Position numbers and translations under genes: made by a program. A DNA stretch of 64,000 bases, taken from Apostichopus japonicus. Taxonomy: Eukaryota; Echinodermata; Holothuroidea; Aspidochirotida; Stichopodidae. Shown piece after piece: positions 37,543 to 47,891 of the stretch. Below the pieces are notes generated by a model, which had not been told where the DNA came from, did not search any database, and was given only the letters and a program-made list of their open reading frames with translations. Where the stretch lies: contig NC_092563.1 in the NCBI RefSeq assembly GCF_037975245.1, forward strand, positions 21,792,960 through 21,856,959, written 5' to 3'. How positions within the stretch are numbered: position 1 is the stretch's first letter; the number at the start of each line of letters is the position of its first letter.

Positions 37543-37770
37543 CTACATTGGATGGTGACAGCGCCCTCTTCTACCGAATGGACGACCATGCCTCATCCCA
37601 CCGTGGCATCCCAACCCTGGACCGAATGGGTGACGAGGATGGTATGGGTGATGAAGATGGTGTCTTGGTCGGTGATGATGGTGCGGAGGATGGTGCCATG
37701 GCGGTGGAGGTGGGGGATGCCATGCGTGATGATCGATAGTATAGTTGTATTCCTCAGTAGGGGACAGAAC
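37543..37770 (-). pseudogene. Severed His/Pro-rich tail of TRIM-A'
   Basis: This encodes nearly the same ~70-residue His/Pro-rich tail as TRIM-A, with the same stop codon. It is in a different frame from the rest of TRIM-A' because of the 4-bp insertion at about 37771-37780. It has no start or promoter of its own. Its frame remains open, so the break is recent, or an assembly error, or bypassed. Confidence 0.8.
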
Positions 37771-38959
37771 GGTAGGTTGTAGGTTGTAAAGTTTCACTCA
37801 CTATGGCATCAAGAGTTTCCTCTAAACTTAATTCTTTAGATTCGTCGTTGTTTTGGGTTTCATCTTCATAATGGCCGACGCCAGTGTAGTTTATTTCTTG
37901 AACTGACTCCACTTCGTTGGCGGTAGACACGTGACCATTTGTATCCGGTTGTAATTCCTGGCTGATATTTGTTGTTTGCGCTGACGAGTTACTGCTCTCT
38001 TCAACTACACTGGCAGGATTCCTCAGTTCACCTATTAAAGTACTAACTTCAGCAGATGGTTCAAATTCAAGGCCTAGCCCATTAAGAGAATCTTCTAGCT
38101 CAATATTTTCCAACTCGATTCGAAGTTCCTCCAGTTGCGATAACAGATTACTAGTTTTCGGAACGTCCTCGCTATTTTCTGATTTTATAGCTTCTTTGAC
38201 GGACGCTTCAATCTCCTTGAGGCGGGATTTTGTTTCAGCAGCACTGTCCAACACACGATTGATCAGACGCAGTTTCCTTGCTTCCGTCATACGTAATCTA
38301 CTGAGCATAGCCGTTTTCTCTGCCGCGATTCTTTCCATCGCCTCGGCGGCACGTTGTGTGATGGCATCTTCCGCAGAAGCGGCTTCGCGTTTTACTCGCT
38401 GTGACGCTCTCCGCGCTCTGTCCTCTGTTTCGCCGCAGCGCGCGTGCTCCTGAACTGATTGGACGGCTTGAAGTTCAAGAGTCTCGTGGACATCTAACTC
38501 TGCCTCCGTTGCATCTACTAGGTCGTGACCATTGTGTTTGTTCCTTGTTGTACAAGACATACATTGAAACACTTTACACGTACGGCAGTACATAGATAGC
38601 CCATTTGTATGCGTAGAGCATCTAGTTTTACTTATCTTCCTCGTTAGCGTCCTTTTAGCTGTGGTTAATGATCCTGATGCATCTTTTGTTTCAATTTCGC
38701 CGAGTTCATCGTGTAGACTTTGGAGCAAGAAATCAGTCGGCAATGCCTTGATACCACCAGGAGATAACGTGATAGTTGTTCTGCAGATTGGACAGCCAAA
38801 ACGTTCACCTTTCTGCTGCGCTGCCATCTTACATTGCTCAAGACAATTCCTACAAAAGCTGTGTATGCAAGGTAACATTTTTGGCTCACTGTAGGTGCTT
38901 CTGCATACAGCACAGTTCAAAAACTCATCTCCTAGTTCCTTTACAACATTTGACGCCAT
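37754..38959 (-). CDS. TRIM-A': tandem copy of TRIM-A, tail lost by frameshift
   Basis: 401 aa from the ATG at 38959, equivalent to the TRIM-A start. The RING, B-box and coiled coil are intact, with every zinc ligand of TRIM-A kept. Differences from TRIM-A include scattered substitutions, LLE replaced by Q after residue ~170 (6-bp loss), and one extra residue before QPDTNGHV. Near 37771-37780 copy 2 reads ACGGTAGGTTGTAGGTTG where copy 1 reads ACGGTTGTAGGTTG. This 4-bp gain replaces the His/Pro-rich tail by TYRSVPY and a stop. The product keeps everything needed for a RING ligase but lacks the tail. It could be a functional variant, a fresh pseudogene or a sequencing error. Confidence 0.85.
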   Translation of the reverse strand: MASNVVKELGDEFLNCAVCRSTYSEPKMLPCIHSFCRNCLEQCKMAAQQKGERFGCPICRTTITLSPGGIKALPTDFLLQSLHDELGEIETKDASGSLTTAKRTLTRKISKTRCSTHTNGLSMYCRTCKVFQCMSCTTRNKHNGHDLVDATEAELDVHETLELQAVQSVQEHARCGETEDRARRASQRVKREAASAEDAITQRAAEAMERIAAEKTAMLSRLRMTEARKLRLINRVLDSAAETKSRLKEIEASVKEAIKSENSEDVPKTSNLLSQLEELRIELENIELEDSLNGLGLEFEPSAEVSTLIGELRNPASVVEESSNSSAQTTNISQELQPDTNGHVSTANEVESVQEINYTGVGHYEDETQNNDESKELSLEETLDAIVSETLQPTTYRSVPY

Positions 38960-40368
38960 ATTGATAAAATAATGATCAATCCGACCAGATAAGATTTGTC
39001 CACTCTGATGCACTAGGAACAATTGGATGTCACTTATATGTTAGCGCTGTGCGGTCCTAAACTCTTTGCACAGGGTCCGAAGCAAGTCCGGCAGAAGTTG
39101 TTGGTTAAACTGCGGTTCGAGTCCCATCACAGTTATAGCTTGAGGCCGTGTTGTTGAATAACCTGTTGCAAATATAAGAGAATGGATCTGATATCTTCAT
39201 CATTTCAGTTACAAACTGATGACTAGGCTACAATCTATAAATACCGTGCGGCCGACCGGTTCATAAAAAAATACAACAAATGTAACATATATCGTAGGCC
39301 TACCTCTTGTTCGACGTAACGCATTGCAACATTTCACTGTTACAGTTCCAACCAATGTAATCCATTGAGCTTGTGTTGTATCAACAGGTGTGCTGGGCAT
39401 TAGTTTACGAGGAAAAGTCTATTCAGAATGTACAACACAACTACGTTTTATTCATTGTTTACAATACACCAACCTTTGTTCAAGTGCACGCCGGGTGGTT
39501 TTCCAGTTGATATCAAGGCCACAGTACAAACTGTGCGTACAGTCGGTTTCTTAATATGTCAAGTAAGCCAACTGAACGAGTGATCGACGGGAAGTCTGCT
39601 TGTATCTTTCGGTCTTTTGACATTTTCTACTTGATCTGTCAGGAGGAGATGCCGATGTTTACTAATAAGTTCCTATCAACCGACGAAAATATCGAGTCTT
39701 TACTACCATACATATAAAATGTACCTTTGTAACCTCGTGCAATAGTAGGATTGTGTATGGCACGATTCATACATGAGGTAGTTTGTGTGTATGTGTGTGT
39801 GGGATTCCGCCTCCGGATTACTCACTTTTCAAGTACAAAAAGAATTGATTTTGCTTTTGTTGTGATTCGACCGAGTTTGGCTCAGGTGAACTAACTCGCT
39901 TTCATTGAACAATGTTTCTATAAACTGCGAAAAAGAATTCGACAAACTGAGGTGTTACCTTCACTATAAAGAGATAAATTGATAAAATGTTTAAGTCATC
40001 CTTCAAAAACAATTCATTTCTGAAATGGGACGAATTCTTGGCATTTCTACACAGCTACGTACATTTGCGTCCGCCATTTAATGCTCTGTACCGCCCTGTG
40101 TAGACACGCCTTTCGCAGAGTGATCGAAGTATGTTGTTTTTTTTTCCCTGGGTTGTCATGTCATCCTGTGCGATTTGAGAGTCTATAAGGCAATACATTG
40201 CACAATGTATTGCATGTCAGATACTCGAAAACCGTGCTATAAACTGTCTTGATCCATTATCTGTTATATCCTCTTGAGGCATCCGTCGATTTTCATACAA
40301 GTAGAGAAAACGATACTTCAAGAACTTACCAAAGTAATTGCAATTTTGGTTTGAAAATACGCTATATG
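38960..40368. other. Non-coding 5' flank of TRIM-A'
   Basis: Matches 30063-31608 of copy 1. No promoter element was recognised and no open frame is worth calling. Confidence 0.55.
40190..40213. repeat. 11-bp perfect palindrome, copy 2
   Basis: Same GCAATACATTG-CA-CAATGTATTGC hairpin as at 31449-31472. Confidence 0.8.
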
Positions 40369-41212
40369 ATGAAACAAACTTTATAGTTTATATAGTTTAT
40401 AATACTTCTAACAATTTTACATGGAATGCTGATATAACTATGGGCGGTCAAAGACTACAACAAGTCAAAAGTACTAGGTTTTAGGCATTTATATTGATCA
40501 TAAACTCAAGTGGTGTGACCACATTACAACTGTCTGTAAAAAAGTTGCAAAAAACGGTGTTTTAGCTAAGCTTAAGCATTATCTGCCACAACACATATTA
40601 AAAATTCTCTATCAGATATTAGTCCTGCCACATATTACGTATTGTTGTAACATATGGTCTGGTACTTGATATACCAATCTGAATCCCATTTATATTACAC
40701 AGAAGAGAGCAGTCTGCCATATAACACATGCCAAACCACGGGACCACACAAATCCTCTTTTTAAGCGTTCTAGGTTGTTAAAAACTGATGACATTATTAG
40801 GGTTAATCTTGCTACATTTGCTTATAAGGCATGGAATGGACTGTTACCAAATGCTTTTAATGACTACTTAATAAGTAACAGTGATATTCATCATTACAAT
40901 ACCAGATTTTCAGGCAATGCACATTATAACAGATATAATTCTACAATAGGGATGTTATCACTAAGGGAACGTACAATCAAAACTTGGAATTCTCTATCAG
41001 TCGCTATTACAAATAAACCCTCTGTAAAATCATTCAACAAATAATTGCACTTTATTAATCGAACATGTTCATATTTTCTTTAACATTTTGTTTTCTTTTT
41101 CCTTTTCTTTACAGGGAGTCCTCTACTTTGTTAAGCCATCTGAAGGTTTTTTAGAGGACTTCCTATCACATTGTACATATTCACGTTATGAAAAAAATAA
41201 ATCAATCCATCA
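40369..41212 (+). mobile_element. 5'-truncated non-LTR retrotransposon (jockey/CR1-like reverse transcriptase end)
   Basis: The insert is bounded by the 5-bp direct repeat ATATG (40364-40368 and 41213-41217). Copy 1 has the empty site GCTATATGTGTGTAAC. Plus-strand translation, with at least one stop and one frame change, gives the usual C-terminal part of a LINE reverse transcriptase. FLGIYIDHKLKW-like wording occurs near 40480, KILYQILVLPHITYC near 40610, and FKRSRLLKTDDIIRVNLATF near 40760-40820. The last frame (40775-41044) ends in NSLSVAITNKPSVKSFNK. The 3' end is an AATAAATCAATCCATCA tail. The element is dead on arrival. Confidence 0.88.
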
Positions 41213-41217
41213 ATATG

Positions 41218-43641
41218 TGTGTAACTGTCAAAATAAATCCATTTATTAAGGGTGAAATTTTGGCGTAGCATCACACGTCGTTTGTAACAGTGGTTTACTG
41301 GTTAAAAGGAGAGGGAAACGTTATTCAGCACCGCCCGCATCATAAAAAGGTATCATAAAATATGGATGCAAAGAGACCAGGATCGGAGAGGACTTCTATG
41401 TTACAGGGGTCAAGTCAAATAGAAGCAGGAACTACTTAGTTATTCTATAGTGCAAAAAAATATGAATACAATATGATTATTGAAAAACTCATATATTTGA
41501 TATTTATTATTGCAAATTAAGCAGGTTACACAGGCAGCGTGATGACAATGATGATTGCGATTAAATCATAGGTGGACAGATAAACTTTCTTGGTTATCAA
41601 AACCAAAACTATTTAACAACAAAATTACTACATCACAATTGAACTTTTTCTTCGATATGGCGTCATCAAGTGGTTTTATATAATTTCAATAGTTCGTAAT
41701 GTATATGATTCAATGTTACCTTTGCGGTTACACAGAAATAAAACGATAATAAAACTATACGATATAAAAATTTTGAATAGCTTCTGTTAGATGATTCCCA
41801 GCATGTCGTCGTTTCTATCTGACACTAAACATCATATCAGGCATCTGAGTAATTCCATCTTCTTTCCGAGTAATGTTGTTCATTAACATATAACAACAAG
41901 TATACATGAACGTTACCATGGAGTTGTTCCATGGACATAATATTTTCGAATAGTGTAATACTTTTTTTTAAATCGAAACAAAAATGAAACACTACTCTTG
42001 ATGCATTATCTTCGTTATACGGTAAACTTTATAGAAATCCATCATATATCTGTTTAAATATGAAACGCATTTAAGGACCCCTATTTTCAACTGGACACGA
42101 GGGCTTTAAGTTAACCGAAGTTTGACTCAAGTAAATATGAACAACAAAATCATTGAAACAAACGGATAATTAACACTGTTATATGAGTGACCAGTGCTCT
42201 CATTATAATCCTATGGGAGGTAGGCCTATATAGTTTAGTGTTTGCGTGAATTTCAATATTGGAAATACCTCTGCATTGTTTTATGAACTTATAATGAAAA
42301 AGCAATTCCCAAGCAGTGATATCGTCAAAGTATTTCAATGCAGATTTAATATTACACTGCAATATATCTCCTACCCAACCTATTGAAATAGTTTTAAACA
42401 TTGTTATTGTATACCTAATAAACACTGACGATTCAAAAGAGCGCGTATCTAAATTACAAATTTTTCTATAGCAATAGTTGAAAAAAAATAGTTTCCTCGA
42501 ATAAATCAGAGGTGAAAATGTCAGCCAATTGCAAGCTAGGGCTCTACTTCACTCACTTAAATTTAATGCCATAGCGTGTAGCTCCATCGTGGTTACATAA
42601 TCAAGGTATGTTCAATTATTCAGTTATATGACTCTTCTTTTTAGAGAGATGGGTGGGCAGAGAAATTTAGAGAGAGAGCGGTGGAGATAGTTGTATAACT
42701 TCTAGTCTAACCCGTACCACGGCTTGCAAGTTAACCGCACCGTGTATTATGCGTAGACTGATACACCATGTTCTCATGATATAGTTCGATGTATGCTTGC
42801 AAAGCTTCGTTTCTTGAGGTATAAAACAAATGAAAGAGCAGTTGGTACATTTTGGCAAGAAAAAAATGTGTACCATGCCCAATGCGCACCATGAATTTGC
42901 AGTTATATTTTACAAATTGGATCAAGGCTATGCCTCACCAGACTTGCACAATGACACATGCACACTGCAGTTGAGTCACTTAAAATATCACAAAAGGTGA
43001 TTGTCGAAAAAATTGTCATCATTGTTATGTGCCAAATGTTTGCATGATTCATACAAACCTAATGCAAATGCATGAGAACATATATAACGAAAGCTCCATT
43101 TCCCCTTTAAGTATATCGTATCCATTTTTAACACAATTATCAAGCTATGACTCTCAAAAACTGTCTACATCTGATCTCCAGCTTTACCAAACCTAACAAG
43201 TAAATAACTTAAAATAAAATTGCAAACTTGACAAATTAGGTAATAAGGCAAATATACTAGGCTTTTAAACCAATGTAAGTTGAATGATTGAGAAAGTAGC
43301 CTTATAGGATATAGATTTTTTCAACAACATCCGAATATTAAGAAAGAAAAAGGAGCAAGAACCAACATTTCCTTTGTTAACTTTTGGTGGCCCAACAATG
43401 AACAATAGGTTAATATAATGACTCAACAATAGAAGAACATTTTCCCTAAATTTGCAAAATATCTGACGTTGCCAAATAATTTCTAAATGCGTTCCTGGTT
43501 AACAACGTAACCGTTGTACGTGATTATGTAATGATTATGTAGTGATGAATGATTATTAACCTATAGTATCCAGACAGTAAGAAATTTACACCGAGAGTAT
43601 ATATCTCTGAGTTGATACAAGTAGTTACTTGTTACATGGTT
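41218..43641. other. Non-coding spacer between the LINE and TRIM-B
   Basis: Matches 31625-33962 of copy 1, with about 45 extra bases near 41405. The AT-rich short frames are not genes. Confidence 0.6.
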
Positions 43642-44979
43642 TTATTGTTCCATTGGACTGCAAGGTACAATCCTCCTCGGGGCAGGAATAGGTGGCAACG
43701 GACGATGCTCGACTGGTTTAGGTGGATAAAGACGTTCCAATTTCCGATGAGCTGGCTGAGGCTTAAAATTCTCTTTTGGAATAGATGTTGTGACTTGTTG
43801 AACTTCATCGTCATCGTCGTTCTCACTGTGATTCGGTAATTCTTCATTCTCTCCTTCGGTCTGTTGATTCAGATCTTCAGGTATTCTGTTGTAATGCGAC
43901 GGTAACTGATTCAGGTCAGCAACAGTGTGTCTGTATTCCAGTTTTCGTTGACTTGAGGTTTCATCCTTCTCTCTTAGTTTAACTTCTTCTTTTGCTGCCA
44001 AGTTCTCCGATTCAACCGAATTCAATTCTCCAAGGACTGGTCTGACACTCCCATAAGGAACAAATGTGGTACCAATAGTAAGAAGAGAACTCTCTAGTCG
44101 TAACTTAGCTGTGGTTTTACTTTCTTGAACTGCAGGCGCGTGATATGGATCTTCACTTGGGATTTCCGGGAGTTGCCGACTCTGAATTTGGTTGCGCTGA
44201 ATCCTTGAGACTTTGTTCGCACAGTCAAGAGCCTGCCTTATTGTCTGCAATTTCTTAGCTTCAATAAGGGTTAGGTTTTTCAATAACATCAACTTTTCCT
44301 CCTCGATTTTCTTGATGACCTGTGCAGCACGATTATTAATCTCCTCCATCAGATATGAAGCTTCATCTCTTACCGAGTGCATCGCTCGTTGACAAATTTC
44401 TTCCGTTTGACCGCTGAGATGTTGCTGCTGAAGAACGGAAAAAAAGATGTCGTTCGACTCGGAGAGTTGCTCATCGTCACTATCGAATTGCTCATTTATA
44501 TCTGTGGCTTCAATTAAAACATGTCCTCTGTGTTCCTTGTTATTTCTACACATCAGACATTGAAATACTTCACAAGTCTTACAGTAGACAGAACCACTCG
44601 GATGCTTTAAGCAACGAACTTTCTTCATGCTGCCTATGGAAACATCAATGCGACTGGCAGATGACACTGGACGCCTCTTAGCGGCTAGGCGAAGATGATT
44701 CCGTTTCACATCCTGTTTGGGTTTTCGCAGTGCAGGATCAGGTTTAAGCGTCGATACAAAATAATTGTCCTGAAGGGCGTTAATCTTGTCTTTGTTTAGA
44801 GAATGAGGAGTCTTACAGTGTGGACAACTGAATGGTACAGATTGACGTTGTGCAGAACGAACGTTGTCAACTAGACACTTTTTACAAAAGGTATGGATGC
44901 ATGGCAAGATCTTAGGATCAACGAACCCTAGTTTACAAATGCCGCAGGTACTTTCAACTATATTAGCCCTTCCTTCCAT
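43642..44979 (-). CDS. TRIM-B: RING, B-box and coiled-coil protein with Pro-rich tail
   Basis: A single exon of 445 aa from the ATG at 44979, whose context GCCATGG is strong; an in-frame ATG at 45006 is the alternative. RING: C12, C15, C27, H29, C32, C35, C52, C55. B-box 2: C123, H126, C133, C136, C141, C144, H150, H153. The coiled coil at about 185-285 contains EAKKLQTIRQALDCA, matching EARKLRLINRVLDSA in TRIM-A, so the two are paralogues. The C-terminal third differs: it is charged and acidic (ENDDDDE), then ends RPLPPIPAPRR, an SH3-ligand-like PxxP segment. There is no B30.2 or NHL domain. Ubiquitin-ligase activity is inferred from the RING. The stop codon overlaps an AATAAA hexamer (43646-43641). 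Confidence 0.92.
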   Translation of the reverse strand: MEGRANIVESTCGICKLGFVDPKILPCIHTFCKKCLVDNVRSAQRQSVPFSCPHCKTPHSLNKDKINALQDNYFVSTLKPDPALRKPKQDVKRNHLRLAAKRRPVSSASRIDVSIGSMKKVRCLKHPSGSVYCKTCEVFQCLMCRNNKEHRGHVLIEATDINEQFDSDDEQLSESNDIFFSVLQQQHLSGQTEEICQRAMHSVRDEASYLMEEINNRAAQVIKKIEEEKLMLLKNLTLIEAKKLQTIRQALDCANKVSRIQRNQIQSRQLPEIPSEDPYHAPAVQESKTTAKLRLESSLLTIGTTFVPYGSVRPVLGELNSVESENLAAKEEVKLREKDETSSQRKLEYRHTVADLNQLPSHYNRIPEDLNQQTEGENEELPNHSENDDDDEVQQVTTSIPKENFKPQPAHRKLERLYPPKPVEHRPLPPIPAPRRIVPCSPMEQ

Positions 44980-46453
44980 GGCAAAACGTTTTGTTTGTAC
45001 CACCATCGAGATATATCCGAAACAGAAACCCTGTTTAATGTAGCCTGAGACCGTCTCTGCAGTATAGTTTTTTTTTTTTTAATAGGAAAGTTAATCGAAA
45101 TGAGTTCCTGTAGCTTGCATGTCCTACATACGATGCACCATAATTTATGTTTTCCGTTTACCAAGATGTAAATGTTCAAACCAGGCAATGAATTTCCCCG
45201 TTCCTTTCCAATGTTACGTGTATACGATGTTGAATAATCCAGTGCTTCGTAATCTTGTACACCTTTCGATATAACGCGATATCCTGCAAGTAACAAACTA
45301 AGTACCAGCTACTGTATAGTAAGTAACCTTACCACAAAAGGGTAATAGGGTGATTGCAAATATATAATATAATAGCTGGCCTCCGTGTGGAAACTGGCAT
45401 TGAATGAAAACAATAATCATCTCAACGCATGGTTGATTTTATTGATACAGTACATACTGATATAATAAGACTAAAATACCATCGCTTGCACTCCTACAGA
45501 AGTGACGTAGACCTACGTGGCTCAACAAAAGAGGCTTCCGGAGAAAATATCGGACGGACTATATTTAGAAGGTTGTGATTCATATGTTGGGGTTGCTAAG
45601 GGCTGTCTAAAATAGTGATAACAACCTAGATTGACATATTTGTATGGTTCCGAAAGAAACGAAGAGGCACACAAATTTAATACTAGTTTTTGCAAAACAA
45701 AACTTTTTGACAGAAATGGTGACATAAGTAATTAAACTATATTGTAACGCCACCCGAGCGACAGCTATGAAATATGACGTCAGTGCAAGGAAGGGTAGGT
45801 TTCTGTGTGTGGTAAGGGGATGGGTAGTGGTATGCATGTGTGGGTTTATATTGGAAGGGGTATGAGGGAATGAGTAGGGCTATGATTGCAGAGTAAAGGT
45901 AAAGGTAGGGGTATAGGGATGAATAGGGCTACATATGGTATGTGCATCGGTATAGAAGAGAATAGCTGGGGAAATCATTCTGATGTGGGATATTTCAGTG
46001 TTTCAGTTATGCAGTTGATTCCGCTAGTACATTTTAGGCGAGCAGGTACAAAAATGACCCAAAAAATACAACTAATACAACTGAGTGCACATGCATGATA
46101 CGACATTAAGTTGCAATGGTTATACACAGCAAAATATTAGCGGAGCTCCGTAGGTGTTGGTTAACTGTAAAATATCAACAGTCGCTAACTAAATGCAAAA
46201 TACAGTTTTCTCGGGGCGCTATTGCTACGCCCTGTGTAATTTCACAACTCATGCTGACCATGCCACACCGCATCTGCGCTATGAATAGCAGCTGCTAGAT
46301 GTCTAGCACAACCGCTACGCAACACACCTGTTCGTGTCTCTGTGTCAAATGAACTCTCTATAACATATTCAAAGTCAATATAACATTACCCGACGTAAAC
46401 TTGTTATTGCAGATTTGCCACTCGCTAACGGTCTGACAACACAGACATCTCAC
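44980..46453. other. TRIM-B 5' flank and intergenic DNA
   Basis: Outside the duplicated block. No promoter element could be assigned. Short minus-strand frames (44958-45296, 45522-45837) show no family resemblance. Confidence 0.5.
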
Positions 46454-46823
46454 TTAAAGGCATTGAAGACTCGCGTACAAAGAAGCGTCTCATGCCGTAA
46501 TCTGACCTATTTTCGAATTATATGTAACAGAAGTGTTAGACACCACCATCGATCCCAGAAAATACACACGCAGCTTGCTACCATCGGCAATTAAAAACTT
46601 GTGCACAGTCAATACATGCAGCTACGGTCGATACCCACAACACAGTGTACATAGTAGCGATGCCGATATCTCAGGTCTAGATAAAAGATAACTAGGTATC
46701 ACGTTCCATTACTGTCTGCATTTTGTAGCGACACGAAAAAAAAACTTCACTTGCAAGCCGAACGGAAAGTTAACTTTTTTAGATGGTGGCACGCGGTTTG
46801 GGGCGAGTCTTCAATGCCTTTAA
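46454..46823. mobile_element. TTAA-bounded MITE, copy 2 (370 bp)
   Basis: The ends TTAAAGGCATTGAAGACTCG and CGAGTCTTCAATGCCTTTAA are perfect inverted repeats. The right ~140 bp aligns with the element at 16285-16457. About 190 bp between 46495 and 46683 is absent from the shorter copy, so the 16.3-kb copy is internally deleted or this one holds an insertion. TTAA at both ends again. Confidence 0.85.
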
Positions 46824-47607
46824 TTAAAAAAGATGAAGAAATCTTTTATTTGAAACACATATAAACCAACACGGTAAAAGAAGCACATGCCGGGTTCGGG
46901 TCCCTTATTCTTCTTGTACCTTGTTCTTTTCATGAGAAAACAATTTTGTTCTTTATTCGTTTAATTGGTTAAGAACGAAGTGCAGTCATTTCTCTGTCAT
47001 ACATGAAGACATGAAGACAGACCATTACAATTTAATTGTCTTTCCAGGCTTTATATTTGTTTTTCTAACCAAGTTTTATAGGACCACTCCATGCTCTGTT
47101 TAATATTTTCTTGAAGTCACTTGATCATATATCTCCTTTGTGACACTGTGTTGAGTAATATCACTAAAATCGAAAACTTCAAATGCTTAATTGTGCATGA
47201 TTTAGTGTTATAAAGTGAATACACCACACTACTTTGTATCTAAAAAAAACAGAAAAGATCTTTCGAATATCCGGAAAATCAAACTCAGACATTTAAATTT
47301 CCAATTCAGGTATATAAAATCATGGTTTCAGACAATTGGAAACAGTGCATTTGAAATTAATACAGTTGGCAAAACGGCTTTCCATAAACCAGTGATTATT
47401 AATGTTGTAACGCTCCCTGAGTTTTATGAAACCAGAAGAAACAAGAAGTCGTCAATGTTTGGCAAAAATGAAATATATCTCAGTAATAAGAAGAATTTAT
47501 TTAAAACATTTAACTTGATATTTTCTACAATCTCGTAGGTTTTTAATGTGTATTTATATCTAAAATTTAAATTATAAATGTATTAATATGCCATCTGGCA
47601 AAGAGCC
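46824..47607. other. AT-rich DNA 5' of DNAJA2
   Basis: A 107-codon plus-strand frame (47215-47538) is Lys/Asn/Ile-rich, as chance frames in AT-rich DNA are, and I recognise nothing in it. The DNAJA2 promoter and 5' UTR presumably lie between here and 47891. Confidence 0.45.
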
Positions 47608-47615
47608 TTCTCGAA
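47608..47615 (+). promoter_or_regulatory. Possible heat-shock element core
   Basis: TTCTCGAA fits the inverted TTCnnGAA core of an HSF site, 277 bp 5' of the DNAJA2 start codon. A weaker GAATTTC and CTCGAA follow within 25 bp. The transcription start is unknown and a single 8-mer is weak evidence. Confidence 0.3.
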
Positions 47616-47891
47616 ACCACAGAATTTCGGTGTCTCGAACCTCTTGGAGTGTAATTGTGGATTTTCCCATTGTCGTCAATCACCGAATTACAATTTGTCT
47701 ATAGAGTACAGTGTTATCTACACCGGCAACCTAGCTATAGCGATTCTAACGCATGTGTTACCTTCTGTACCATACCACAGACACACATTACAAACGTGCA
47801 GTTCCTTGTCCTAAATGATGAAGAGGATCTTATTATAATTCTTTCAAAACCTACAGTAGAACATTTTGTCAAAAAATTAATTCATATCAAA

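Larger units (their letters stand above)
34488..44165. repeat. Tandem segmental duplication, copy 2 (9.7 kb)
   Basis: Head-to-tail with copy 1; the junction shares a single T. It carries TRIM-A' and the 3' half of the intact TRIM-B, whose 5' half (44166-44979) is outside the block. Copy-2-only segments are the LINE insertion at 40369-41212, about 90 bp near 36755-36850 and about 45 bp near 41405-41450. Confidence 0.95.

Noticed and set aside
47215-47538. 107-codon frame 5' of DNAJA2 as a gene
   Set aside because: Lys/Asn/Ile-rich, no homology, and sits in AT-rich promoter-side DNA.
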